64,000 nt of DNA from Dactylonectria macrodidyma. Lineage: Eukaryota > Ascomycota > Sordariomycetes > Hypocreales > Nectriaceae. The notes beneath the pieces were generated by a model that worked only from the letters and a program-made list of their open reading frames with translations, did not search any database and was not told the DNA's origin. Below are positions 1 to 11,062 of the stretch, piece by piece. Where the stretch lies: NCBI GenBank assembly GCA_020744425.1, contig JAGMUV010000012.1, forward strand, positions 1-64,000. Reading direction: 5' to 3'. Positions within the stretch are counted from its first letter, which is position 1, and the number at the start of each line of letters is the position of its first letter. Made by a program: the position numbers and the translations under genes.

Positions 1-503
1 CGCCGTAGGGCTATGATCGACGCGTCCATAACTCTATTACTAGCCCGGCCACAACCCCTCACACCTTGTCCGCCGCACCCCGGGGACGAGTGCGTCGTAC
101 GAGTCGAACGATGCCGTAGTAGGCTCTGGCGTCTGGCAGCCTAACCCGCAATCCAGCCCGCATGTCATAGTCTATACCAAATGCATGTTAGCCGAGCTTC
201 CGAAACCAGCCAGGCCATTAATGGGCTGAATGGATGGATCGAGACCTCTACTGGCTGAAGGTGGCTGAAGGTGGCGGAAGACGAGGAGTCACGTGTACGT
301 ATATCGAAGGCTGCACATGTGCCTCGTACCTAGACCCCTCGACGTTAGAGAGCCTGAGAAGCAATCTTAATCGGTACCTTGGGCATTGGGGCTTGAAGGA
401 ATGCCCTATCCTAGCCTGGCTAGCCGCGCCGCTGGGTCAGTGTGCCTCTGATCCAAGACTATCGACGGGACTGAGAACAATGGGCCGTGGCTCCCATCTC
501 CTG

Positions 504-763
504 TATCCCTTTGAGTGCCGTAAGGGCACATTTCACTATTGATGCCCACAGTACTCCGGGAGATCAGCAGTACGCAAGTCGACTTAAATTTCCTGCATGA
601 TTGCTTGAGGTGCTAGGTTCTGTGATGTAAATCCCCAAGTAGCTGTGACTTCTGGTATCATAGAAAATAGGTGGGTACTTAAGTACTGCCTTTTCTTTGC
701 TCTCTGTTTGGTTTAAATCCCTGCTACTAGCGTAAGTGTGCCCTTATGGCACTCAAAGGGATA
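504..763. repeat. Small TIR element (MITE-like), about 260 bp
   Basis: Positions 504-529 and 738-763 are inverted copies of a 26-bp sequence with one mismatch. Each copy has TA at its outer edge, which fits a TA-target Tc1/mariner-type MITE. No coding capacity is evident inside. Just downstream, 768-780 and 828-840 form a second, perfect 13-bp inverted repeat. Apart from these, 1-1000 shows no convincing gene. Confidence 0.5.
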
Positions 764-1040
764 GTGTGAAGGTGCCAGTACTCTTGAACTTGCTGTTTAT
801 GATTGGATTAGATCCTGTGAGTGACCCTACTGGCACCTTCGCACCTGCACAGGATATATATCCCTTATAGTTCCCGTCTTGACGGATTACTGAAGATCTT
901 CAGTCGCCGCCTTTGTGCCTGCATTTGACTTTAACACCCGCATCGATCCGGAGGCCCCTATCCTCGGGTTGTCTTTTATTCAACATTGAACAATTTGATA
1001 TCAACAACTACAGCCAGACGGTTCATCGCCTCCCCACAAA

Positions 1041-2141
1041 ATGTCTTCGACCGAAACCATTATCCTCGTGTTTCTCGCCATCTCCCTTTATAATGTCGTC
1101 GAACTCACAATTATAATCTTTGGGACGTTTAAGCGGCATTCGGGTCTCTACTTTTGGTCCTGCCTATGTGCCTCTTGGGGCATTCCCTTCTGCTGCGCTG
1201 GATTCCTCGTCAAGTACTACGCTCCGGCTTCATTGGGTTATCTTGCTATTAGTTTGATTATCCCTGGATGGGTCGCTATGGTGACGGGTCAGTCGCTGGT
1301 GCTATGGTCTCGACTTCATCTGGTCCTGCGCAACCGAAAGCGCCTTAGGATGATTTTATGGATGATCATTATCGACGCTGTGATTTGTCACGGAACTATC
1401 ATTCCTATGGCTTACGGTGCTGTCTCTAGCAGTTCCGAGATGTGGGTGAAGCCTTTCTCTATCATGGAGAAGATCCAAGTCACCATCTTCTTCACCCAGG
1501 AAGTCATTCTCTCCAGCTTTTACATCTTCGAAACAGTAAAACTTGTGAGACTGGAGCAGAGAGTGGGAAAATGCAAGTCGAGCCGCCGTCTAATGAACCA
1601 CCTCATTTTCGTCAATATTATCATTATCCTCCTCGATGTCACGATTTTGGGTCTGGAGTATGCTGATTAGTACGAGATCCAGACCTTATATAAGGCTTTT
1701 GTTTATAGCGCTAAGTTAAAGCTAGAGTTCACTATCCTGAACCGCCTAGTGGAGATGACAACTGGAAACAAGGACGGCAGCTCTGGACCCCGAAGTCGAA
1801 CTACAGGGACGACTACTGATAACAAGACTGGAATTGCACTGAAGACCTTTGTCAGCAATGCAGGCGACAGGCCTAGAGCTGACTTCTCTTATCAGGCATA
1901 TGCTAATAGATGCGAGGAACGCTCTTTAGAAGGAATATGCCCTTCACATGTCAAGCAGGATCGTGGCGTGATGATGACGACTGAGATTATGGTTAAGCGA
2001 GATCACAGACAATATGATGAGATACGAAGCATAGGCGGCAAGTCATCGGCAGATTTAATAATAGGGGTAGCTAAAGTCGCTGACCCGGAGAGCCTGTCCA
2101 AGTCGTCGTCCGAGGTCCATCTCGTAACTCGCGGCTTCTGA
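1041..2141 (+). pseudogene. DUF7703-like multi-pass membrane protein with one in-frame stop
   Basis: The frame starts at ATG 1041, shortly after a TATA-like stretch near 853-870. It encodes about seven hydrophobic segments in the first 210 residues and resembles the fungal integral membrane proteins of the DUF7703 type. A TAG at 1668-1670 interrupts it, but the same frame continues without any shift (YEIQTLYKAFVYSAKLKLEF and onward) to a stop at 2139-2141. The full frame is 366 codons, with a hydrophilic Ser/Thr/Lys-rich tail as in intact relatives. CAG to TAG is the kind of change made by repeat-induced point mutation (RIP), so I read it as a nonsense allele. A sequencing error, or a truncated but functional 209-aa form, cannot be excluded. 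Its ligand and role are unknown. Confidence 0.72.
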
Positions 2142-4333
2142 TAGCATCTCCCAAGTTTGTATATAATTCTTCATAAGACGGTTTAGCATAGCCAATTTCT
2201 TAATACATATACTAATAATCTTGGCTCAACCGTTAAGAGGGTCTCTCGTCCGTGCGAACATATTAAAGTCGTGTGTGTCTGTGTTGGCCCTATCTCAAGG
2301 TTCCTCTCCGTTGGGACACCAGGGCTAAGAAATCAGCCACGAAGCCCGGCTTCGAACTAAGAACCGAGAGTCGGTATTGCAAATCCCGAGCTACGATGCA
2401 CAAGGGCAAGTTTCGGTCCCTAAACCGAGCTTATGAGCCTGTAACTTGAAATGAGAGCTAAGGCCGTCTTGTCGCACCGTCGTTGTGTGTTCTTCATGTT
2501 GTTGTCCTTACTGCTTGAGGTAAACACCCAGGACACACCAGTCATTAGATATACACGATCCATCGGCGATATACACTTATACCAGTTTCTAGTCAAGCAC
2601 AGGGATAGGGGATAGGCTACCTTCCAACTCCGGCCTACCCTATACCCCAAGGATAGACCCAGGTGTCACATTCAATCATTCCGTTAGTAATGGTATCACA
2701 GTGATAGCCTCCTCAGCTCCTCATCTCCTTAACTCAATTCTGTAATCTCAGCTTATATTTCAGTTCTTATTATTCACTTTTCTAGTATATACACCTCTTC
2801 CAAACGTAACATCCATGTGCCCTTCGCCACTGTCCATTACCAATCAGTGCGCGAATTATCAGCCACGCAGTCTTTGCCTTGGATGTACTTCTGTCAGAAA
2901 GCATGGGTGGTACCTCGATGACTGAGCTGTTGGTCTGTGTGTGTATTGTGTATCTGCTCACTGTAGCTGCCGCCCCTTGAGGTCATGGTATAGCATTTCC
3001 CAGCTTCCTAATACAGCCTAGCCCGCAGAGAGGTCGACGAGCTCTTGATGCCCACGAGGGTGCAGAAATGACAACTTTAATGTTCTGTTAAATCGCGGCG
3101 AGGCCCACCCTGTTATCGTCCATCTCATAGCGTCACACCAAGCAGCCAAGGTGTCAGTTGTCTGTGCCCTGTCATGTTCGAAGAATGGCACATGGGACAC
3201 ACTTCCAGGAGATACGTAGTCATCGGCGACCTGAAATGTCACCCAAGCCAAGGTGTCAGTTGTCTGTGCCCTGTCATGTTCGAAGAATGGCACATGGGAC
3301 ACACTTCCAGGAGATACGTAGTCATCGGCGACCTGAAATGTCACCCAAAAGCCAAATACTTGAGGCACTAGTGGCGCTGGCGGCAAAACCAGGACGAAAA
3401 CAGAAGCATCCAGATTCAGCCTCACGGGGGGGAGGTGGCCGCCTTATGAGTTAGATCATTCCCGCTAAAGTCAGGTCTGGGCGTTGAGGCGCGGCTAGTG
3501 CAACACAAATGTCCATCCATGTCGCGGTTGAGGTTGCGAATCTCCACCGCCCTCAGCGGACCGCCTTGGAAGATATCCTTGACTCGATGTCCAGGTGTTA
3601 AAGACGGCGCGTTTCGTGTCAGCCCCGCCACTGCTCGCAATCGCGCCCAAACGCTCAATGATGCACGATGCGGCAATCGGTTCTGCGGACGTGAAGGAGA
3701 AAAGATGGAACGAGCCAAGTGAAACGAGACGCACAGGATCGTGCCGCTTGAGTTCTAAAGTACTACCTCTGAGTCACTACCCTCTTGTCACCCTGTATGC
3801 GTCACCATGGAACAAAAAGCGTGTTGTGGCGATGATGCAAAAAGGGGCGCATTGTTGACCTCTTGGAACCCCCCTACATAGTGGCGTTGAGCTAATCACA
3901 CTTCGCCTGTCACTGTCACACTCATCCACAGCCACAAAGTGGCGTCACCATCTCCTCGCCGTTGGAGTTTCCACTGACTCAAGTGTTAGTGGAAGTTTGA
4001 CCAGTCTCCTGATCTGCCTTCTCGGGTTTACCAATGGGATTACTGTCTATCCGAGGAGCTAATGCACAGAACCCTGCGGTGATCACCCCAGAGTCCCAGA
4101 CTCCTTTTGTTAGTCAGTGACCCCCCTGTGGGAGCGGAGCGACCACCGGGGGGGCTGGATTTGAGGCCCACCAGTACTTGTGTAGCCCCAAAGGATACAT
4201 ATACTCAATCGATCCCAACTCGGCTCTTTACCACCACCGACATGGACCAAACATTCAATCTACAATTTGAAGTGCCTCATACAGGCTCCGTCGCCAGTGA
4301 GAATTATCGATTTTCAGCAACTAACTCGCCCAC
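2142..4333. other. Gene-free stretch with a 102-bp tandem duplication
   Basis: No convincing gene is seen over about 2.2 kb. The short ORFs here lack recognisable features, and several overlap on both strands. The one clear structure is an exact 102-bp tandem duplication near 3149-3350, listed separately. Confidence 0.5.
3149..3352. repeat. Perfect 102-bp tandem duplication
   Basis: A 102-bp unit starting at about 3149 is repeated head to tail from about 3251 with no visible mismatch. As 102 is divisible by three, frames stay open through both copies on both strands. That explains the repetitive ORFs here, which I do not consider genes. The lack of divergence suggests a recent event. Confidence 0.85.
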
Positions 4334-5739
4334 ATGCCTGGCTTTCTCGTTCCTGACACCTATGTGGCAGTCCCACCAAGTTTCGACGACCTCCTAGTCG
4401 CTAGTATTATCTGGGGCTGCACACTCGCGACGGGAGCCTTTTCGGGCACCAAGGCTGTCCAACAGACGTGGGCACTATGGAAGCGTTCTCGGCGAATACA
4501 ACCGTACGTGATAATGGTTTGGGCAGAATGGATCGTCAACTTAGTGATTGGTGCTTTGGCTTGGGTTTTTCTTCGGGGGTTCATTGAGCCAAGGTTCGTC
4601 GAGAGAATGCCTTTACATAGTACATGAAGCCTTGAGGAGCTGACAAGTTGTTGCGCAGCTTTTGGATTTACTTCTTTTTTCGTATGACGCCTCTTGTCCT
4701 ATCGACTTTTGGAGCGACTTAAAGCTGACCATCCGTCGCAGTCGTCCTTTGGGTCATTCAAATCCAGTGCATCTGCGGTATCATCATCAATCGAATCGGT
4801 CTCCTCATGATCGACAAACGCAATGTTGCCAAGATTCGTTGGGGCGTAGCCATCATACTGGGCCTCATCAACATCAGTGGCTTCATTATCTGGATCCCCG
4901 CGCAACTGCAAATCTCTGAGATGTGGGTGCATATCAACCATTATTACGATCGCACCGAAAAGGCCATCTTCCTAGTGATTGACGCCAGTCTGCACCTCTA
5001 CTTTATCTATCTGGTCAGGGTCAGGCTCATCGCCAATGGGCTCCACAAGTATACTCCTCTGTTCCGGTTCAACATGTTTATGGTGGCAATATCCATGAGC
5101 CTCGACGTGAGTCTTGAAACCTTCGGAGGGCAACAGTGGCTGGCGACCGCAGACTGACCCATTGGTACCCAGGTTATTCTTATCGGTAGCATGTCTATCG
5201 GCAACGGTTTTATGTAAGTCCCGTCCAATGAGTTGATTCAAACATCCGTGGGCCTGACAATCATTTCTAGTTACGTACAATTCCATCCTCTTGTCTACAC
5301 TATCAAACTCCAGATCGAGATGAACATTTCTTCCCTCATTGTCAAGGTCGCTCGCGCTACGGGTTATGACAGTTCCTATAAGAACGACTACGCACAGGGT
5401 ACAGAGCTGCAGTCGAAGCTCAGGGGTAACATCCAGGCGGCCGGGTCCTCTGGTAACCAGGCCGGTCTAGAGACCGCAGACCAATTGTTTTCCAGCCATA
5501 ATGAGGCGCACATCGAGGCGGATACAAGCAGCAAGCCAGCATCCAAAGGCATCACGAAGATTGTCCAGACTCGGGTGACAGTCACGTCGAGACACTGTGA
5601 GGAAGAAGACGAAGATGGCAGCTCGCAGTCGTCGACGCGTCACTTGAAGCGCAGCTCGCAAGTCTACCAGGATCACTTCGATGAGGGCATGCCAACGAGT
5701 GAAGGGTCTGGGATTACCGTGAATGAAGCATACGTGTAG
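4334..5739 (+). CDS. Fungal seven-helix-type integral membrane protein, 385 aa, five exons
   Basis: I read join(4334..4593, 4659..4681, 4742..5106, 5173..5213, 5271..5739), which keeps one frame of 386 codons. Introns are 57-66 bp with GT...AG ends. The first donor is GTTCGT, and exon 2 is a 23-bp micro-exon completing SFWIYFFFLVLW. About seven hydrophobic segments lie in residues 15-265. A charged, Ser-rich cytoplasmic-like tail of about 120 residues follows. The architecture matches the DUF7703-like gene at 1041-2141, so the two are likely distant paralogues, although this one has no internal stop. The ATG was chosen because it leads straight into the first hydrophobic segment. Function is unknown; a sensor-like role is only a guess from topology. 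Confidence 0.8.
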
Positions 5740-6615
5740 ACTACGACACCCAGAGGGATATCGATGAATCCAATATATTTTTGAAAAAACCCCAAAAAGT
5801 TTGTCATAGAGTTCTGCTGATCTAATATCCTAACCAAGCAATTCTCTTCGGTGCCAACATGCAATCCTCCGACAGGGCATGTGGCGTAGGATATCATTCG
5901 TCGATCAATCTGCATACAGCTTTTGAAGCGCCCCCTTTGGTGCTCATCTCAGACCACAGCAAAACAGCGCCCTTATTACTTGGACCAGTACCAGGGGCCA
6001 GCGCTCCCCACATGTCAACTCAATCAATCAATCAATCACCACAATCAAATCAATCAACTTTCCCGATTTCTAAGTTGAAATAATTGGTATTGAGGTTATG
6101 GTCCTTGGCAGCGCACACTCAGAGGAGGGCCAGAGGTTAAACAGTTAAAAAAATAAAAATAACAACCAATAGTGGATAACAGTGTGAGGGCCCAAATCCC
6201 AAGCCCAAGGCAACAGCAACTCAGAATGACTAGAGTTTCTACTGCATCAGGGTGCAAGCCTTGCTGTCCCAATCAACCCTTTGAGATGCGTCAAGCAGCT
6301 GGAAAAGCTAGATTGAAAAGCTAGATAGAAAAGCTAGATGTCGGAAGCAGACCTGCGTATTTGGATATGATATATCGATATAACTCTCTGCCTCTTAAAT
6401 GGATATCCAGATTGATATCCACATAAATACCGCTCTCTGATTGGCTGAAAAGATCTTATCAATTGATTAGATGATGAAAAAACTTCTCTCAATTTCAACC
6501 CGGGCGAAATAAAATCCTTACCTTACCTTACCACCATCTCAGTACTCGTTCAAACGGCCCTAGGTATTCTAGCACAATTAGCTTATCCAGGTGATTTATC
6601 GACCATGACATCATC
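5740..6615. other. Intergenic region with CAAT microsatellite
   Basis: No gene is seen. Repeated CAAT/CAAAT units lie near 6019-6058. A short tandem run of a 14-15-bp AAAAGCTAGAT-like unit lies near 6303-6340. Confidence 0.6.
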
Positions 6616-6924
6616 TCAGACCACCGCCGCCTCTACGCCCTCGATTTCGGACCAGTCCTCGCGTGACATATTATGCCTCCATGTGATTTTGCACGGGTAT
6701 AAGTCAGTGTACCGATTTGGGATTTTTTGGTGATAGAATTGTGCGAGAGACTCGAGTTGCTCGTCTGTCAAAAGCCAGAAGCTCAGCACTGTCTTTGGGA
6801 ATGCGGGGTGGACGAGGCCTTGATCTAGCTCGACAAAGGGAAATAAACGCCGCGCCATCTGCTCGAGTTTAGTTGCCAGGTCGGGGTTCTTAGTTAGCTG
6901 AATATGCTTTGCGATTTGCGCCAT
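6616..6924 (-). CDS. Small conserved-looking fungal protein, 102 aa
   Basis: Single exon from ATG 6924 to the stop at 6616. The product is hydrophilic, without a signal peptide or membrane segment. Its central part (FPKTVLSFWLLTDEQLESLA, then FYHQKIPNRYTDLYPCKITW) resembles a family of roughly 100-120-aa hypothetical proteins common in Pezizomycotina, many of which have a Tyr/Pro/Cys motif near the C-terminus. No biochemical role is known to me. About 750 bp on its 3' side and 1 kb on its 5' side are gene-free. Confidence 0.6.
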   Translation of the reverse strand: MAQIAKHIQLTKNPDLATKLEQMARRLFPFVELDQGLVHPAFPKTVLSFWLLTDEQLESLAQFYHQKIPNRYTDLYPCKITWRHNMSREDWSEIEGVEAAVV

Positions 6925-7913
6925 CTGACAGTTTAATTAGACAGTGGCTGGTGGGTTGATGTGTCTGCTTTAAATACACATTTGGCCATTGCGTAACGTA
7001 CCTGGCATCGAAGTGCCCAGGTCACGCAAACAGACCCCACTATTGACCCACTATAGCTCGGAGAGATTGACATAGCGCTTTCCCAACCCTATTGAGTCCG
7101 TATTAGGGTATGCGTTATACTGTATAATAGCCTGACCCTCATTATTACGTCATTATCTTAAAAGAGGGGGTCGATTGCTATTGTGTCCATATCAGGCTTT
7201 GCACTCAAGCTACCCAGATGATGCCTTAGGCATCAGTAATGATATCCTTCTGATCAACGGCGCCGATCGCAATGGGTTTTTCCCCTTTGACGGCAAGCCG
7301 CACCGTCGGCCTCTGTCTCGCTGATAGTATCAAAACTAAAATGGAGCCATATGCGGTATCATGAAACTTCCGATATCTGAGGCGTCGCGGTTCTAAGGTT
7401 TCGCCATCAGATCCGACAAAGAGGAGCCAAAGGTGAACTCTCCAAAATTCCATCCTAGGAGGCCGACACGCCCAACCCTAAGGAATTTTCCGAAGCCCTA
7501 ATTCACCAATAAGATGCATTGGTTTGTAGATGGTTGTGTCCAGTCCATAGGCCAGCATTCATTCACAATGGAGCATAGTTGAATTCCAGGGGTCGCAGCT
7601 TACCAGAGCAAGCTTCCTTGCCTTTCAACGTCCCACCGCTTCCATCCCCTCTTCATGGCCCGGTTTGACCCGTCCATGGATTTTCTCAAATGATCATCAG
7701 CTGTCTGGTATACTTAAAGGCGCCTTTCCTCCTTCTTCCGCTCCTTGGTCATTCAACCATCACTCGGCTTCAAGGAAAAGTCAACGCTCTCACTCTCGAA
7801 AGACCCTTCCTTTATAACTGTTACTTGTCCATTGATCACTGCGACCTCATTCGTCTCCGGAACTCTCCACGTCAGATAGCTCTTGTACCCCTAGTCTCCG
7901 ACTACGAGAACAT
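6925..7913. other. Intergenic region, no supported gene
   Basis: Only short ORFs without recognisable features are present. Nothing resembling an RNA gene or transposon end was noticed. Confidence 0.5.
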
Positions 7914-8393
7914 ATGGAGCCAAGCCAAAACTGCAATGCAAAAGAACCGACAGATGCTCGGGATACGAATCGTGAAAAGGAGCGGCCCGCAGCTGCGAAC
8001 CGAGCGAATGGCTCACAACTTCCTACATCAACAGGCGGTTTTAACCCCAACATCAGATTCTACGTCAAAAATCTGGGTGGGGAAGGCGACCGCGATTGGA
8101 CTCCTGCAGACGACTTTTTTGACAAGACATTGAGTGACCTCTTCAGCAAGCTTTCAATATCCGGAAGCCAGGGGCGCTTATGTTTTGTCCTCCGGGCCTC
8201 CACCCCCAACCACCTGTCGGTCCCAATGAGAGATGGAGCACGCCTGGATACACATAGGTTAGAGTGTAGAGCGCCGGTTTGGGACGAGGACATGTTCCAG
8301 AAGACAAAGTTTTGGTTTACCAAGGTAATCAAACAGGCACAAAAAGATGGATTGGTTGAAATTGAGATTAGTCTTGTTGGGCGGGATAATTAG
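7914..8393 (+). CDS. Hypothetical protein, 159 aa
   Basis: Starts at ATG 7914 and runs to the stop at 8393. The first 45 residues are charged and probably disordered. Residues 48-159 look folded, with alternating hydrophobic and charged stretches, a block around FDKTLSDLFSKLSI and a closing strand-like LVEIEISLVG. The order of these blocks resembles the C-terminal half of the ORF at 10418-11062, suggesting diverged copies of one unknown domain. No signal peptide or membrane segment. I do not recognise the family. Confidence 0.45.
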   Translation: MEPSQNCNAKEPTDARDTNREKERPAAANRANGSQLPTSTGGFNPNIRFYVKNLGGEGDRDWTPADDFFDKTLSDLFSKLSISGSQGRLCFVLRASTPNHLSVPMRDGARLDTHRLECRAPVWDEDMFQKTKFWFTKVIKQAQKDGLVEIEISLVGRDN

Positions 8394-8567
8394 GGATTGC
8401 AGACGCCTTTGTGTTTCGCAGTTCTGGTAATAAAAAATGCGAGACATCTTCTGCTAGGACAGGGAACCCGTTAGTTCAGCGCCAGGGCACACACTGTATC
8501 GGAAGTAGGACATTTGAGATAGACTAGGAGAACGATGAGAATCCAAATTGCAAAAGCTTGCTATAAT

Positions 8568-8885
8568 CTACCATAATGTTCTCAAGACTTCCATGGTCTC
8601 TTCCTTTTTTCTCGCTAGATTCCACTGTGCCTTTTGAATCGTGCTAATGCTTTCTTGTTCCGCTTCTAATATGGCGTTCTCCTGCCTTGCGAGAACCCCT
8701 AGGAAAGAAGCTGTAAGTCTCATTAACGATTCTGCTTTTTCGACTCCCGCCTGTTTCCCACTCTTAGATCTCAAATTTGGACTTTGTGTATTTCGATTCT
8801 CTAATCCGTTGTCTTGAGTCTCTTGGGAAATTATAGTACTCTCCAGCATTGACTTAGAATGTTGTTTAATATCCAGAGTTTTCAT
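8568..8885 (-). CDS. Hypothetical small coiled-coil protein, 105 aa
   Basis: ATG at 8885, stop at 8568. The sequence is Glu/Lys/Gln-rich. Residues 45-105 have heptad-like hydrophobic spacing (AESLMRLTASFLGVLARQEN, then EQESISTIQKAQWNLARKKE), compatible with a coiled coil. It is convergent with the 7914-8393 ORF. There is no family match I can name. Its composition argues mildly for a real protein, but it could be a chance frame. Confidence 0.35.
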   Translation of the reverse strand: MKTLDIKQHSKSMLESTIISQETQDNGLENRNTQSPNLRSKSGKQAGVEKAESLMRLTASFLGVLARQENAILEAEQESISTIQKAQWNLARKKEETMEVLRTLW

Positions 8886-9146
8886 TATAAATAGTCTTAG
8901 CGTTAGGTGTTTATATTTATAAGCCAGTAAAGCGAAGTGTAGCGTTCCGTTTGGGTCCGCAGTATTTAGTCGTTCCTCATCGGTCTTACCGATAATTATT
9001 TGCTCCCCTCATTGCATCCTGTCAATTTCTGGCTTTTCTTTTTTTAACCACATTCGACACTACCTTATTACAAGCCCAACTAGCACATCTACAAATAACA
9101 CTACACAATTCAGCTTAGAAAGCGAAACATAATCGCGATTTCCAGC

Positions 9147-9851
9147 ATGAAGACTTCTTTCTTCGCAATCTCCTTCACCGCCCTTGGTGCCTCCTCTCAC
9201 TTCGTTGGCCGAGACGTCAGAAACCCTTCCAACACCTACGTCCAGTTCTGTTCTAATAGCAAGTCTAAACGTGCCACCGCCGAGCAGATCGCCTACAAAG
9301 GCAACATTGGTACTGAAGAACACTATGGCTGCAATATAATGACTGTCAGCCAAGCAATCGCTTCTCAGTACGAATACACCGCTACCTTTATTAATGTCGT
9401 TAGTGAGGACCAGGCATGCGTATGCTTTAACAAGATTGGTCCTGATGGTCAAAATGACGGCTCCTGGAGCGGCAACGAGGCCATCTCTTTCACCCTCCCT
9501 GCTGGTGGTACCAAGATCGTTGCGTTTGACGCCAATTCCCAGGGCGGCTGTGTTTGCGGTATCGGTAAGGTCCCCACCGCCAACGGCCAGTTCGCCGGCA
9601 CTTGGCTCGAGTTCGACTTCGGCAACAAGTCTAACGACAATTGGTCTGGTGCGGATGCATCCTGCCTTGTTGCTGCTAGTCATGGACTCGAAACCCCTGC
9701 CCTCAAAGTTTGCAGCTCTGGGATTTGTTCCACCATCAACACCGATGGCACAGGCGAGAACGCATATGTAAAGGGTACAGAGCTTCTGGATGGCGTCGGC
9801 TTGAACATCCCCCCTGGCAAGGTCTATCTTACAGTCACTGTCGGCGAGTAG
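9147..9851 (+). CDS. Secreted cysteine-containing protein, possibly Asp f 4-like, 234 aa
   Basis: Intronless from ATG 9147 to the stop at 9849-9851. Residues 1-17 (MKTSFFAISFTALGASS) form a signal peptide, so the product should be secreted. The mature part holds nine Cys, including two CVC pairs (QACVCF, GGCVCG) and a KVCSSGIC pair, as expected of disulfide-stabilised extracellular proteins. The segment near residues 150-175 (GTWLEFDFGNKSNDNWSGAD) resembles the glycine/asparagine-rich core of fungal allergen Asp f 4-like proteins. That family call is from memory and tentative. Codon third positions are GC-rich compared with its neighbours, which is typical of well-expressed fungal genes. The long antisense ORF over it is a shadow. 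Confidence 0.7.
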   Translation: MKTSFFAISFTALGASSHFVGRDVRNPSNTYVQFCSNSKSKRATAEQIAYKGNIGTEEHYGCNIMTVSQAIASQYEYTATFINVVSEDQACVCFNKIGPDGQNDGSWSGNEAISFTLPAGGTKIVAFDANSQGGCVCGIGKVPTANGQFAGTWLEFDFGNKSNDNWSGADASCLVAASHGLETPALKVCSSGICSTINTDGTGENAYVKGTELLDGVGLNIPPGKVYLTVTVGE

Positions 9852-10417
9852 GCTCCTTCTCATTTCTCGGTGGCTAGGGGTGGTAGTAATCGTATTAACG
9901 GAACTCTTGATTTGCTTCGGTGGCCTCATCGATTTATGCGACGCCGGTGCCGAATACCGCCTGGCTGGTGTGTTTGTAATAAGGATACGATTGGTCTAAA
10001 TGGAGTTGCCCTGAATTCCAACTTGTCTACTTCTGGCTCTTCTAGCCTCTTTTTCTCAGTACCTCCTTGATAACTCAACGGTAACTATTCGTTGTTGAGC
10101 CTGAAGCCTATAGTGTAAGGTAATATGTCCCCAGGGGTACCCTAGTATACAACCCTCCATGTTCAACGCTCTGGGTTAGTAAATATCTAGTATCATGATT
10201 TAGTTCGCCCTCTAATCTTAATAGGGACGGTGGTGCACGCATAACCGCAACGCCAACGTCATCTTCATGGCAGACTGGTAATAACTTGAGTCCGACCTCA
10301 GGGCAGGCGCCCACCAATACCTACGACATTAGGAGCTAACTCGCAGTATACCACGACTACTCGGAAACGCTCTCTCCCCACTCAAGATGAAGAACGTCCA
10401 GTGCAAAAAGGCAGCTG

Positions 10418-11062
10418 TTGTGCCAGACCCGCGACGTAATTGATGTAGACGCTTTAGGTTCCGAAAATCTGCCTATCATCCCCCAACCAACGTCTCATCC
10501 CGCCCCTGTGGCCTTGCCATCTACGACAGGAAATATAGGGTCTACACAAGTCACAGATAAAGTCACACTTCTACGTGAGGCGCATATGACTGGACAACCT
10601 CAAAATACTACTCGTGCTGTAGAATGCCAAGTGTTGACAGCCACAAACGACTTTCTACACCCACAGAACAAAGGTCAACCTTCACTAGCGGGCTTCCACT
10701 TAAAGCTCATAGCTAATCAAGCACTAGGGGCGCGGAAATGTTGGTTCTATTTTAGCGTTTACGAGTCTCCAAATCGGAGCAGGCTCTTGGACTCCAAAGG
10801 ACAATTTTGGACAACGTCACTTGAAAAGATTATGCAGTGGTGTCCCTTTATAAGGAGTGACCAGAAGCTGAACTTTACGCTTAAAATACCCGCAAGAGAA
10901 AATACAGCTCCAAAGGAACATCGTGCCAAGGTGTTTATTAATGATGAGGAGGGATTTGTGCGTATGCGGAGGTTTTTTGGGCTGCAGGTAGAGGATTGTA
11001 TTTGGATGGAACGAGATTCTTCGAGGATTTTAGAGTTTGAGATTATTCTTAGACCATTGTAG
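10418..11062 (+). CDS. Hypothetical protein fragment, start unclear, about 214 aa
   Basis: A long open frame ends at 11062. No ATG lies in frame near its beginning: the frame opens after a TGA near 10388, and a nearby ATG at 10387 is in a different frame. The true start may therefore lie across an unseen intron or a frameshift. The N-terminal 85 residues are low-complexity. Residues 90-214 look folded (CWFYFSVYES, LNFTLKIPAR, RILEFEIILR) and resemble in layout the C-terminal domain of the ORF at 7914-8393. The two flank the secreted-protein gene. Function unknown. Confidence 0.4.
   Translation: MCQTRDVIDVDALGSENLPIIPQPTSHPAPVALPSTTGNIGSTQVTDKVTLLREAHMTGQPQNTTRAVECQVLTATNDFLHPQNKGQPSLAGFHLKLIANQALGARKCWFYFSVYESPNRSRLLDSKGQFWTTSLEKIMQWCPFIRSDQKLNFTLKIPARENTAPKEHRAKVFINDEEGFVRMRRFFGLQVEDCIWMERDSSRILEFEIILRPL

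Noticed and set aside
234..542. 102-codon ORF near the left edge
   Set aside because: It overlaps one arm of the TIR element and has no recognisable feature.
2280..2420. tRNA-like sequence on the minus strand (TTCGAA box and arm-like stretches)
   Set aside because: Arms do not pair well enough for a cloverleaf and no anticodon arm could be assigned.
3018..3454. ORFs on both strands with internal repeats
   Set aside because: They owe their length to the 102-bp tandem duplication (a multiple of three) and show no domain.
9060..9929. 289-codon minus-strand ORF
   Set aside because: Antisense shadow of the secreted protein gene at 9147-9851, which has a signal peptide and GC-rich third positions.
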